Counted from the stretch's first letter, positions 11,824-22,173 are shown. The stretch is DNA of 64,000 nucleotides from Medicago truncatula (GCF_003473485.1 NC_053045.1:30044494-30108493), one strand, 5' to 3'. A program made the numbers and translations. The notes: a model not told the origin generated them from the sequence alone.

Positions 11824-11921
11824 GAGGAGATCCAGGAAAGATGGTTGCAGTTCAAAGAAATTTAAGCAAGTTTGGAATTAAAGAAATAGCTAGAACTGGA
11901 AAGATTCCAAAGCTCATTTGA
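11824..11921 (+). pseudogene. Stranded exon of the acetolactate synthase small (regulatory) subunit
   Basis: After an acceptor-like ...CTACAG at 11817-11823 the frame reads [20 protein letters not shown], then IARTGK, and stops at TGA 11919-11921. This matches the conserved stretch at the end of the second ACT-domain region of plant acetolactate synthase regulatory subunits, which normally continues into an ALRRE-type tail. Here the tail is replaced by a few residues and a stop. I found no other exon of that gene nearby, so it is a dispersed gene fragment. The identification comes from recalled family motifs and should be confirmed by similarity search. Confidence 0.6.
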
Positions 11922-12655
11922 GTACCTAAGAATTTTGTCTATTTTGTCCACTTTCTCATTCATTGTTTTATTACTGTTGGATTAATGTGTAGTTTTCCAA
12001 AATCATATGTTGATTGGCAAATCTTATTAACCTCATTGTTACTCTTTATTCTAATTGCTGAGGTTACCTATGCTTTGTTTGCTAACGAATGTGATGAATT
12101 GTATCAATCTTAGGTTAGGTCTAGGTTAAAATAGATTCTATCTTATGAGAGCTTCTCAAATGAGACAATTATCTGTTTCTTTTACTTGAAAAGAGGCCTT
12201 TATAAGTTTATCTATAAAAAAAACTTTGATCAAGGAGCTTCTAAAAATGTTGAGGTATTTAGACAGATTCAACTTGTGAAAATAGTTAATTAAAAGACTC
12301 GGTCATTGCAAAATCATTTCAACTTGTTCGAAGAGTTTATTCGTACTGACTCATGTAGAACACTAAACCAATGTGACTCACATTTGGCTGTTGAAACCAA
12401 AAGCAATATATATGTTTGTGAATGCTATCATAATGGTTTCTATCAGTTTGAGATACTGACATATGTTTCCATGAGTGAATTTAGGCCACAAATCTAACTC
12501 TACCAGAGTAAACTACTTGCCTCCTTTCAAATTTTCTACAAATTATACATGATAGTGACAAAATCATAATTTATCTTCTTGCATACGAGTCACTTGCTTG
12601 AATATCTATATAACATTAGTATAGAACCATTAGGATAAAAGTCGGGACAAGCTTA
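11922..12655. other. Intergenic, no gene seen
   Basis: AT-rich sequence with no coding signal. The 63-codon frame at 12306 has no domain. Confidence 0.45.
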
Positions 12656-12659
12656 TCGA

Positions 12660-14690
12660 ATGCATATATATATATATAGCAGCAAGTAGCAACCGTGTCT
12701 GTGATTACCATTGCTATTAATGCAATGTGAGTACAAATTTTAGAGGAAATCAAGTAAGTGTAAAAAGGTAATGATTCGAATAATAGAATTCCTTCACAAA
12801 TGTCTTTTTAGTTTGAACTTGAAAGCTTTAGCATTGGATTTGCACCCCAAATTTGTAAGAAAGAGAAAAACTAATTTACTTAAATTTAAGTCAAAACACA
12901 TTAAAACCATTAATACCAAAGCATTTTTTATGCAGACCAATATTTTCTTCTTTTTCTACTTATGAATTAATTGCTCATATTTGTAAGATACTTTTACATG
13001 ATTCAGTCACAGGATCAATTTGTGCTGCATCCATTTCGGTTAGATCCTATATATCAACATTTTCTATTAGCAAACCGCTTGCTATGTTATGGTTTTGTGG
13101 CTTCAAAACTGATGCAACAGATTAAAAAGGAACTGATGAAACTGTCTAATAAATTGGTCAAGCCATAGTCGCTGAATTCATTTCATGCCCAATGGAATAT
13201 ATATCGAAATGCAATATATACATTGCATAACAAATCCATGGTCAATTTGAACACAAAAGAAAAGAAGAAACTCAGAATATTTATATCGAAATAGTGTCTA
13301 CTATTACATTCTAGACACTACTATTTGTTTAATACGTATATATGATGCTCACCTTCATGAGAGAACTTTGTAAAGGATCTTTGAGCCGCCTCAAATATAT
13401 GTGATACCTGCAAGCCACTTTTAAGGTTGACGATTGTATATCAACATTTGTGAAAGGATATTGAAACTTGAAACCAGATGGGTAATTTCGTGGTCTTCTA
13501 AACGATTTTTGACTCACAATTCATAAGAAATTATGGTGGATTCTAGGGTGAGGGTCCAACTAAGTCCCTCACCGGTTTACCACTAATTTTAACCTTTAGA
13601 TTAAATAGACCCACACGATTTAATTATTCATCACCGCACTGGATCTTTGCACGTTGCATCTGCACTCTACCAAATTTCTTCTCTCTCAAATGTTCATGGC
13701 TGCATTTCTGCAATCCAAAATGGGAGTTTTGTCTGTAACGTGTTTTTCGCATTGTTTGCAAGTTGAGATTTACCAAACCTAGTTGAATAGTTTTTTTAAA
13801 AGAAAAACATGAGAACTAAGTTTCGTAACTGAGAGAGCAAAACGGTCACATGCTGTTCATATAGTAATCATTCAATTTCCATTTGTCAACTAGTTATATT
13901 GTTCATATAATTGTTTGATTTATTATGATTCATTGTTGCTTTATATTGAATCACATGTATTTGATGATAAACATCAAATTATATTTGTCACAAAGAATAT
14001 GAAAATTTCCGTAAAAAGAATGAAACAATGCTTGAATCTCAGTCATTTTATTTGAAGGAATTAAATCCCAGCCATTATTTTAGCAAAAGAGACCTAATTG
14101 AAAATCCTTTTTCCCTTAAGTGTTTTATCTACCAAAGGTTGTGGCTATTGAAGAAAGGAAGAAAAAAAATATCTTATTAGAGGATTCAGACTCGGTGGGT
14201 TAGGGAAGTTCCAGTGATGGCTCGAATTAGGGTTGACAGATTTGAATCTGATGATAAAATTGAGAGAGATAGGAGGAGAGAAAGAAAAAAAAAACAGAAG
14301 GTGAGGAAAGTTATTGTGTGAGTAAAGATGCACGTATTCTCTTTACTTTTTTAACTCATCTAAACCTTTAAATATATCTTGATGGTATATAAAAGTGGTC
14401 CACCGATGAACCACTTAATTGATGGTTCATCCTAGAATCCAACAGAAATTATAGTATGTGATTGTTTAAAGTTTTTTATGAAGTTTATTGTTTGATGTTG
14501 GGAGACTTGATACTATCGCAATGAACTTGTTTATATTAAGTGTACCTATCAAGCAAAATGTGTCCCAAATCAAATAACATTATACATTTTTGTGTGTGTT
14601 GTGTTAACAAGATCTTAGCTTGCTGAAAAGTAGCTGAATATTATGTGAATCTTATTTGCACATGATATATTATAAGCACATAAAAGCTCC
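12660..14690 (+). repeat. Older duplicated spacer of the UGT cluster (left copy)
   Basis: About 12660-12870 matches 27060-27245 (GCAGCAAnnnnnCAACnGTGTCTGTG, then AATAGAATTCCTTCACAAATG). About 13080-14680 without the 13535-14443 insertion matches 22741-23229 (TTGGTCAAGCCATAGTC, GAACTTTGTAAA, GGGAGACTT). The copies differ by scattered substitutions and indels, so this duplication is older than the near-identical 16-20 / 30-35 kb pair. The left half now lies downstream of the 24264 UGT and the right half upstream of it, as expected for an ancestral tandem array. Confidence 0.75.
13535..14443. mobile_element. Non-autonomous Mutator-like element (909 bp) with 9 bp target duplication
   Basis: It is flanked by the 9 bp direct repeat AGAAATTAT at 13526-13534 and 14444-14452. 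The paralogous spacer at about 22988-23005 has a single AGAAATTGT there, which is a true empty site. The left terminus is GGTGGATTCTAGGGTGA and the right terminus, on the minus strand, is GTTGGATTCTAGGATGA. Next to each terminus is a short hairpin around a similar loop (GTGAGGGTCC-AACTAAG-TCCCTCAC on the left; GATGAACCA-tcaattaag-TGGTTCATC on the right). No transposase is encoded. Confidence 0.85.
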
Positions 14691-16019
14691 ATTGAGCCAT
14701 CTATTTTAATACTTTTCATTGAATTTTAAATATAAAGCTACAAATTTTAACTTAGAAGAGTGATATGAACATATGTAATATCTAGGAAATGTTGAGAGAT
14801 AGGATTGTAAAAATTTCCATATTTTTTATCAGAACTCTAGCTGCCAAAGGAAATACAAAACCGAGTTTATGCATATTTGATTTTAACCGTTCAATTTCAA
14901 ATTAACAGTCGAAATCGTGTAACAGCATGATTTTTCTTACAAGTGAAACCCCGGTTTACCCTGCATTATTGTTCTTAGAGTCTGCTCAAATGCACTTATA
15001 CCTACTGACCACATGTAGTCTATTCGCATATAATTGTTTTCCTCAGTATTGTATTCTGTATCAACTCACGTTTATAATTGTAATCTTTCCTTATTGCGTT
15101 AGTTGTTTTTAGGAAATGTTTTACAATGTGCTGAATTTGTGAAAAGGATTTCGCAAATCAATTTTTTTTCATTACACAAAGTGCAACATAAAAAAAAAAA
15201 AAAAAAAAATGTGTAGCATTAACCAGCAGCTAGCTAATGGGGCTTCTCTAGAACAAAACTGAGATTCAATGTAAGTAGGTTAAGAAAAATATAAAAGAAC
15301 CGAGTTTCGAACTATGGTCGAGTTGACTCGATTTATTGTCGGTCCTAGATGAAATCCTTTGTTATTTCAACTTTATAATCGTAAAACTACAATTTTAGCC
15401 TAACATCCTCACACACAGCAGCATCCTCACTCTATCTCCTCTTCTTCTCTTTCTTTGTCTGACAGTTGCAGCCACATAAAAATAAATGTGATTCACGTGG
15501 TAGCTTGCAAACACACAGTAGATTCCTTGTTCGATATTAACAAAATACACAATGCATCACATTTATGAATATATGCAGATCTATATCTACCAACATAAGT
15601 GAGGGGCCAAAACAAATACATACAAATAAAAATAAATAACAAAAAACGAATATTAATGTTTATTAGTAAGTGAAAATACAATAAAAAGAAAAGAGAAGAG
15701 AGTTTATATAAGCGCTATAAAATTTTAATGAAAGATCATATATTTAATTTTTACATAATAAAATGGCGTTAAAAATATAACTCAAGTTAGTTTTATATTA
15801 TATTTTGTTCTGCTCGGCTTGTTTTAAAATATATTTTGGGTTGGGACCAATTTGTCCTTTTTTTTTTAAATTATGTATCTAATTTTATCGTTTTCTAGAT
15901 AAAGGAAATAAAGGCTTTGAGAGTGAAAGAACTCAGAAGCAAGTCCATTAATGTGTAGACCCCCATTGTTTAAATGCAATCATTTATTTCTATATCTACT
16001 ATTACTATTGTAAAAAAGG
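14453..16019. other. Type-A upstream region of UGT copy 1
   Basis: No gene. About 15400-16020 is closely similar to the upstream region of the 24264 UGT (about 23697-24180), with an extra stretch near 15815-15880. It is only distantly similar to the upstream region of copies 2 and 4. About 14690-14830 and 15300-15350 correspond, in inverted orientation, to 23570-23694 and 23245-23295. A poly-A run lies at 15190-15209. Confidence 0.65.
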
Positions 16020-16030
16020 TAATTTTTATG

Positions 16031-16038
16031 TTTATAAG
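16031..16038 (+). promoter_or_regulatory. TATA box of UGT copy 1
   Basis: TTTATAAG lies about 75 bp upstream of the ATG at 16110. The same box sits in front of copies 2 and 4. Copy 3 has TTTATAAC at the same place. This box marks the point where the promoter types diverge. Confidence 0.55.
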
Positions 16039-16109
16039 AGAACCGTTGGCCACCATCTTGGTAAGACCATTCTTAGAAACAACACAAAGTGATAATAAAT
16101 TAGGCAAAG

Positions 16110-17489
16110 ATGAGTGGTGAAAGGATAATCAACAGTGAGATTCATGTAGCTATGTTTCCCTTCCTAGCATTTGGTCACATTAGTCCATTTGTGCAATTAT
16201 CCAACAAGTTATTCTCTCATGGAATTCACATCTCATTCTTGTCACCTTCAGCTAACATTCCAAAAATCAAATCAACTTTCAATCTCAACCCTTCAATCCA
16301 TATCATTCCCCTTCACGTCTCAGATAACTTACCAAGTAACACTTCTAATTTGCACTCAGGCATGTTTGGCACACTCATTCAAGCAATAGACTCAATGCAA
16401 GATCATGTAAAAACCATTTTGTTTGAACTTAAACCTAATTTTATTTTCTTTGACATTGCAACAAGTTGGATCCCAGAAATAGCTTCTGAACTTGGCATAA
16501 AATCTGTTTACTTCTCGGTCTACTCAGCCATTTCAGCTTCTTACTTATGTCCATCTTCAAGACTTGATGATACTAAAGGAAGAGACATCACTTATGAGGA
16601 CTTTAAAAATCCCCCACTTGGGTATTTTCCAAATTCCAAGCTTTCCCTTCAAACCTTCCAAGCCAAAAATATCTTCATAGCACTCTTCCAAAGATTTAAC
16701 TTTCATAAAGTCATGCAAAACTTTAGTGAAAGCTCACTAATAGTGTTCAAGAGTTGTAAGGAAATGGAAGGTCCTTATCTAGATTATTTACAAAACCAAT
16801 TTGAAAAACCGATTCTTTTTTCTGGAGTACTTGTTCCAGAGCCATCAATGGACGTGCTTGAGGAAAAATGGACAAAATGGTTAGATAATTTCCCAACCAA
16901 GTCAGTGATATTGTGTTCCTTCGGTAGTGAAACATTTCTAAGTGACGATCAAATCAATGAACTAGCAATTGGGTTAGAACTAACAAATTTACCCTTCATT
17001 TTAGTCTTAAATTTTCCATCAAATCTCAATGCTGAATCTGAGTTGGAGAGAGCATTACCAAAAGGGTTCTTAGAAAGAGTGAAGAATAGGGGAATTGTGC
17101 ATAGTGGTTGGCTGCAACAACAACTTGTATTGAAGCACTCAAGTGTTGGGTGTTATGTGTGTCATGCTGGTTTTAGTTCTGTGATAGAAGCTATAGTTAA
17201 TGATTGTCAGTTGGTGTTGCTACCTTTCAAGGGTGATCAGTTTTTAAATTCTAAACTCATTGCTGATGATTTGAAGGCTGGGGTAGAGGTGAATAGGAAA
17301 GATGAAGATGGATTTTTTGAGAAAGAGGGATTGTTTGAGGCTGTGAAAACTGTTATGGTGGAAGTTGATAAAGAGCCAGGGAAACAGATAAGAGAAAATC
17401 ATATGAAATGGAGGGAGTTTCTATTGGATAAGAAAATTCAGAACAAATTCATCACAGATCTGATTGCGCGGTTGAAGTCTTTGGCTTAG
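16110..17489 (+). CDS. UDP-glycosyltransferase, UGT79/91/94-like, copy 1 (459 residues, intact)
   Basis: An intronless family-1 glycosyltransferase, predicted to move a sugar from a UDP-sugar onto a small molecule in the cytosol. Members of this branch often extend the sugar of a flavonoid or saponin glycoside. The catalytic His is H23 (FLAFGHISPF) and the likely partner Asp is D115 (FIFFDIATSW). The 44-residue PSPG donor-binding box runs from W334 to Q377 (WLQQQLVLKHSSVGC to LLPFKGDQ). Length is normal for the branch. Oddity: the usual HCG of the PSPG box is HAG here (H352-A353-G354). The start is fixed by conservation in all four copies. Its promoter is type A while its coding sequence belongs to the copy 2/4 type. 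Acceptor and sugar cannot be told from the sequence. Confidence 0.9.
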   Translation: MSGERIINSEIHVAMFPFLAFGHISPFVQLSNKLFSHGIHISFLSPSANIPKIKSTFNLNPSIHIIPLHVSDNLPSNTSNLHSGMFGTLIQAIDSMQDHVKTILFELKPNFIFFDIATSWIPEIASELGIKSVYFSVYSAISASYLCPSSRLDDTKGRDITYEDFKNPPLGYFPNSKLSLQTFQAKNIFIALFQRFNFHKVMQNFSESSLIVFKSCKEMEGPYLDYLQNQFEKPILFSGVLVPEPSMDVLEEKWTKWLDNFPTKSVILCSFGSETFLSDDQINELAIGLELTNLPFILVLNFPSNLNAESELERALPKGFLERVKNRGIVHSGWLQQQLVLKHSSVGCYVCHAGFSSVIEAIVNDCQLVLLPFKGDQFLNSKLIADDLKAGVEVNRKDEDGFFEKEGLFEAVKTVMVEVDKEPGKQIRENHMKWREFLLDKKIQNKFITDLIARLKSLA

Positions 17490-19220
17490 TGAACGTTGGG
17501 AATGATGGTGAATATGGTAGAATCATGTATGTCATTGTGATTTTGATAAAAACTATGCTTTAATGCATTTAACAAAATCAAAATGTCACTATGATTTCGT
17601 CAAACCCACTGTGATATTGAACATACACTTTGTCCACTCATTGCCATTGGAAAATAAAGTTTGCTAAAGACTTGATTAGTTTTTAGAGTTTTTATTTTTC
17701 CTTTTTAAGTAATTGGATAGGATGTGTTAGATATTATTGTGTCTGAAAATCAGTCCTTTATTGACTGATTGTAATGTATTTATCGTTATAATCTGTGTTC
17801 GATTTTGTGGTAGTCGGAATTGATTTTGATTGAGGAATTCATAACATGTTTAATCTTACCTTGTATTTTGCTGCAAAAAAGAATACAAAAAATAAAAAAC
17901 ATCAGAGCCTCACTTTAGATTGTTTTATGACAGCCTACTTGAGACACTGTTACGCACGCACACATATTCGTGTATCAAATTAATAATTTTGACACAGATG
18001 AAATTTCAAGGGAATCAGTTGAATCCATGCATTAAGCACATTCACAGGTAGTTTCTGGAGAAGAAACTACTTGTCAGCCTTGCTTGCAATGTTGGCTGAT
18101 CTACACACGGGGAAAGCGCTAAGGGTTCATCCCCAAGTACACAAGCCCAATTAAGGTTCCAGATCAGAAAGAGGGAGTTACCATAGCGCATGGGTGTAAA
18201 AAACTCCTGGTCATTTGCTATCTGTGAATTTGGATTCGATGCAGTCACAGGTTCTAGCAATAACGCAGCCAGCCATACCAGTGGCCATTGGATTGATATT
18301 GGACGGTATAGATTTCAAACAGTTGTGTTTTGTTTAAAAACTAAAGAAACTAAGTTTAAAATTGCACTTTTCAATCTCGAGTCTCGACCCAATGTTTATC
18401 GATGTGGCTGACATTTAGAATGCAGAAAATCTGCAACTCAAAGGGATCTGAACTCTATTTCTGCTTGTTCAAAAGGAAGAGCTTGTAGATACAATGATAA
18501 AATCTTGTGGCACACCGTACACCACCTATAAGTTTACGTATTGTAGAATTTGCCTTTCAATAATTGAATTTCAAAAGAGAAATGTTTCTTTTTCTTTGTT
18601 TCCCGTAGGTTCCTTAACCGCAGATAATCCTATTCGAGACAATGTCAGACACTAAATGCAGACACCACTTTTAGTTGGGATTCGACTTTGATTTGCCACG
18701 CTGTGGAAGTCTAGTCCCTTCCACTATACCAAACTCTCGTTGGTAAAAGGAAATTGTTTCTAATTGATAGTTATTTGAAACAAAACGTAAGACAATATTG
18801 AAGTGCCCTATATTTTATCTATTCTCCTAAGTGGTCAATTTCTACGCAATTTCAAAAATAATGCTTTATTCATAACGTAGCTTTCCCTCTACAACTTGAA
18901 CCTCGGAACTGCTAAAACTCCAAAGCTAAAGAATCATATATTAGTACAATGCTGACGAGTGAATCATTTATTGGTTTTTATTGACAACAAGTAACAATAG
19001 TACTAACATTCAGAGTTCGGTAGAGCTTTAAGGAAGAAAAATCAGGTATTTTGATGCATATATTGAAAGTACATATGAGTGGTGCAGACAACATTACATC
19101 TGTAAGCACGGCTGGTGCACACAACCGTTCGACAAACAATTTAGCATGTGAAGTTAATTAAAAATGAAAATTACTGCATGTTCTGATATCACAATCACAC
19201 AAAAATTCATAACAACATTT
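17490..19220. other. 3' flank of UGT copy 1
   Basis: UTR and spacer, nearly identical to 32024-33755 and more distantly similar to 25644-27050. The overlapping opposite-strand frames at 18042-18411 recur in the duplicate but have no recognisable domain. Confidence 0.6.
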
Positions 19221-19337
19221 CTACCATCCACGAGAGCTGAGAGACTTTATCAAAGGTCCAAATGTCTGATCCACAGTTTTGTTCCATGAATGTGCAAATT
19301 CAGAGCGTGATTTCTTCCCAAATATGGGTTCTCTAAC
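19221..19337 (-). pseudogene. Orphan exon 3 of the 81-residue protein gene
   Basis: An exact duplicate of the last exon of the minus-strand gene at 33756-35807, reading VREPIFGKKSRSEFAHSWNK through SSRGW and a stop. The acceptor AG is preserved. The duplicated block ends at 20631, before the positions of exons 1 and 2, so no complete gene can exist here. It is the passenger that shows which side of the duplication is the source. Confidence 0.85.
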
Positions 19338-19934
19338 CTGGTGAAACATGACAGCGAAAGGTCAGAATCTAAAAGTAACAATTAAACATGAAATTCGTAA
19401 GACAGTGGTGAGTGATGATGCTGATAGAATGAATGCCCAGTATTTCAAATGCAAAGTTACTCAAGCCTGTGGACTCCGAAAATATAATATCAATGGAACA
19501 CATTGACATTCAAAGTTATTGAAAGAAAGGAGTATTAAGTTAGGTGTTGAGCCTATGCAACTTCGGCACTCTTCAAGGTGCATTCGGTGTTTGACATGTT
19601 TCAGTGACCAACACAACTCTAACGCATGTGGTTACATTCAATCACTTCTACATTTGCAAATTATAGGTGCCTATGTGTCACATGTTGTGCCCACAGCCCC
19701 ACACACTCTTCATGTTTGTGTCAGCGTCAGTGCTTCAAAGGTTTGTGGCTTTGTGCTAGTTAGGATAAACTTTTCCATAACACTTCTGCACCTCAAGTTT
19801 TAAAACGGTCTCTCATTTGGCTTCTTCATTAACACTTATCAACTTATTTAGATGCTAAATGCTTATTTCTTCTATTATTAGTCAAAGGCTGACTCAATGG
19901 CCACATATGGGGAAATGAGTATCAGGAATGCAGT

Positions 19935-20002
19935 GAATGCAGGTCCGAACCCGCACACCGACTATTAGTGTCTTTATCACCTACCAACTGAGCTGCACGC
20001 AC
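19935..20002 (-). mobile_element. tRNA-derived SINE fragment (copy in left duplicate)
   Basis: On the minus strand GCAGCTCAGTTGGTAGG is an A-box-like sequence and GGGTTCGGACCTG a B-box-like sequence about 35 bp further on, followed by diverged sequence. The same fragment is at 34470-34537. It is not a tRNA gene because it has no complete cloverleaf. Confidence 0.6.
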
Positions 20003-20346
20003 AAGACAACTAAATGCTTATTTCAGTTTTAAAACTCCTATAAGTTAGAAACAAATCCATATTTGGCATTCATCTATTTCCAGTATAATTGTATGTTCAG
20101 CCACCTATAAAAACAAATTATGCTATTTTTCAATGCATATAACATAAGTGGCAGCTTCATTCAAGAACAAACTCAATTATCTGCCCTTCACCTTACAATT
20201 CATTATAATCCAGCCTTAGAAAACTTTAGATCGTGCACAAAGACAAAAGCTTTGTTTGGATAAACAACTTAACTAAATGTTAATAGTATAAAAGTTTACC
20301 ATACAAGTGCATATGTATAAACTAATCTATAACATGCGACAAAATA

Positions 20347-20631
20347 CAACAACAATCAAAAGCCTTATCCCACTAAGTGGAGTCGGCGACATGGACCAAA
20401 TGATGAAATAAAGTGGGATCTATCATATATCATATCTCTATCCAACTCATTCATCTCTAGATCTTTCTTGAATAGTTTCTCTTATAGTTTTACGGGTCTT
20501 CCTCGACCTCTGGTGATTTCACTACCTCCATCTAATCTATTCTCCTTACTAAAGAATCTACATGTCTTCTTTGTGCATGTCCAAACTACCTAAGCCGAGT
20601 TTCCACCATCTTTTCTAAAATAAAGTCAAAT
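20347..20631 (-). mobile_element. 3' end of an RTE-type LINE
   Basis: On the minus strand the end reads ...CCACTTAGTGGGATAAGGC followed by GTTGTTGT, the typical 3' terminus with TTG repeats of plant RTE-clade LINEs. Upstream, degraded coding sequence has the conserved C-terminal flavour (FGHAQRRHVDSLVRRID) broken by stops. The duplication junction falls inside this fragment; the native copy continues at 34882-35163. Confidence 0.65.
20628..20631. other. Tandem-duplication junction with 4 bp microhomology (AAAT)
   Basis: The left part reads ...ATAAAGTCAAAT as at 35156-35167. The right part reads AAATAGGCGGGGCATG as at 29519-29534. AAAT is shared by both parents, so the exact break lies within these four bases. 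This joins the right end of the 5.64 kb unit to its left end. Confidence 0.9.
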
Positions 20632-21491
20632 AGGCGGGGCATGTAGTTATATAAAGATAAACGAGTCAATTCAAAGATATGAGTTGAAAAATATAGTTCA
20701 AGTTCAACTCATGTTAATGAACTTGATTTTAACTTATTTGAATCATTAATCCAATTCAACAAATTAATTGTCAAACAGAATATTAAACTCAATTCAAATT
20801 GGTTCGGCTCATTGTCCATCTTAGATGAAATCCTTCTTTATTTCAACTTCGAAAAATTACAATTTTAGCCTAAGATCTTCACGCACAGCAGCATCTTCAC
20901 TCTATCTCTTCTCCTCTTTCTTGCAGCCACATAAAAATAAATGTGATTCACGTGGTAGCTTGCAAACCCACGGTAGATTCTTTATTCGATATTAACAAAT
21001 ACACATTGCTCTAATGCATCACATCAACAACAGCCAAGTAGGCCATTCATGAATGTTGTATCTACATCTACCAACATCGGTGAGGTGTGAGGGGTCAAAA
21101 CAAATACGTACAAATAAAAATCAATCAGTGAGGGGTCAAAACAAATAGGTACAAATAAAAATCAATAAAAAAACAAATATTAATGTTTACGCTAAATTAC
21201 ACAAGGTCCTTTTAGGTTATTTTTTATTTTTTTTACAAGGTCCTTTAAGTTATTTAATCGTAATAAATTGATCATTTAAGTTTTTTTCGTACCACTTAAA
21301 TCTTTTGTGTTAGTTAATTGTAAGAAGTCGATCCTTAAGTTTTTTCCGTATCAATTAAGCATTTAAGTTATTTAACCATAACAATTTAAAGTATTTTAGA
21401 TCTTAAAAATGTAAGTTATTTAAGATCTAAAAACTACAATTAAATAACTTAAAATATAAGCGTTACGAAGAATACTTAACCAACAACGGTG
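20632..21491 (+). promoter_or_regulatory. Type-B upstream region of UGT copy 2
   Basis: Nearly identical to 29523-30554, except that copy 4 has an extra 172 bp repeat. About 20828-21180 is a diverged relative of the type-A upstream region (GTGATTCACGTGGTAGCTTGC is shared by both types). The 300 bp just before the TATA box (about 21187-21491) have no counterpart in type A and are full of short imperfect repeats of AAGTTATTTAA in both orientations. Confidence 0.65.
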
Positions 21492-21580
21492 CATTTTTAT
21501 GTTTATAAGAGAACCGTTGGCCACCATCTTGGTAAGACCATTCTTAGAAACAACACAAAGTGATAATAAATTAGGCAAAG

Positions 21581-22173
21581 ATGAGTGGTGAAAGGATAAT
21601 CAACAGTGAGATTCATGTAGCTATGTTTCCCTTCCTAGCATTTGGTCACATTAGTCCATTTGTGCAATTATCCAACAAGTTATTCTCTCATGGAATTCAC
21701 ATCTCATTCTTGTCACCTTCAGCTAACATTCCAAAAATCAAATCAACTTTCAATCTCAACCCTTCAATCCATATCATTCCCCTTCACGTCTCAGATAACT
21801 TACCAAGTAACACTTCTAATTTGCACTCAGGCATGTTTGGCACACTCATTCAAGCAATAGACTCAATGCAAGATCATGTAAAAACCATTTTGTTTGAACT
21901 TAAACCTAATTTTATTTTCTTTGACATTGCAACAAGTTGGATCCCAGAAATAGCTTCTGAACTTGGCATAAAATCTGTTTACTTCTCGGTCTACTCAGCC
22001 ATTTCAGCTTCTTACTTATGTCCATCTTCAAGACTTGATGATACTAAAGGAAGAGACATCACTTATGAGGACTTTAAAAATCCCCCACTTGGGTATTTTC
22101 CAAATTCCAAGCTTTCCCTTCAAACCTTCCAAGCCAAAAATATCTTCATAGCACTCTTCCAAAGATTTAACTT
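21581..22173 (+). pseudogene. UGT copy 2, 5' fragment truncated at a SINE
   Basis: Identical to the first 593 bp of copy 4, so it starts like an intact UGT (H23 and D115 present). It loses homology after AGATTTAACTT at 22173. The frame reads about ten residues into the SINE and stops at 22207, giving a 208-residue product with no C-terminal domain and no PSPG box. It cannot be a working glycosyltransferase. It still has the type-B promoter and TATA box, so a transcript is possible. Confidence 0.9.

Larger units (their letters stand above)
16020..20631 (+). repeat. Left copy of the recent UGT duplication (matches 30555-35167)
   Basis: From the TATA region of the UGT to 20631 this is almost identical to 30555-35167, with an offset of 14534-14535. 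Differences are few: the 17110/31644 nonsense base, a handful near 17550-17690 against 32080-32225, and a few near 20530-20570. Homology begins abruptly just upstream of the TATA box and ends at the 20628-20631 junction. It carries a UGT, an orphan exon, a SINE and a LINE fragment. Confidence 0.9.

Noticed and set aside
16171-16389. 72-codon frames inside UGT copies 1, 2 and 4, and minus frames at 16747 and 31281
   Set aside because: Out-of-frame shadows of the UGT coding sequence.
18042-18411. Overlapping 72- and 73-codon ORFs on opposite strands, repeated at 32577-32946
   Set aside because: They shadow each other, have no recognisable domain, and the copy 3 flank (26160-26460) does not keep either frame.
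19519-19803. 94-codon ORF, duplicated at 34054-34338
   Set aside because: It lies in intron 2 of the 81-residue gene (and its copied remnant), is Cys/His/Ser-rich repeat-like sequence with no domain, and is conserved only because the block was duplicated.
19935-20002. Possible tRNA gene
   Set aside because: A and B boxes are present, but acceptor and anticodon stems do not pair as a cloverleaf; it fits a SINE head.
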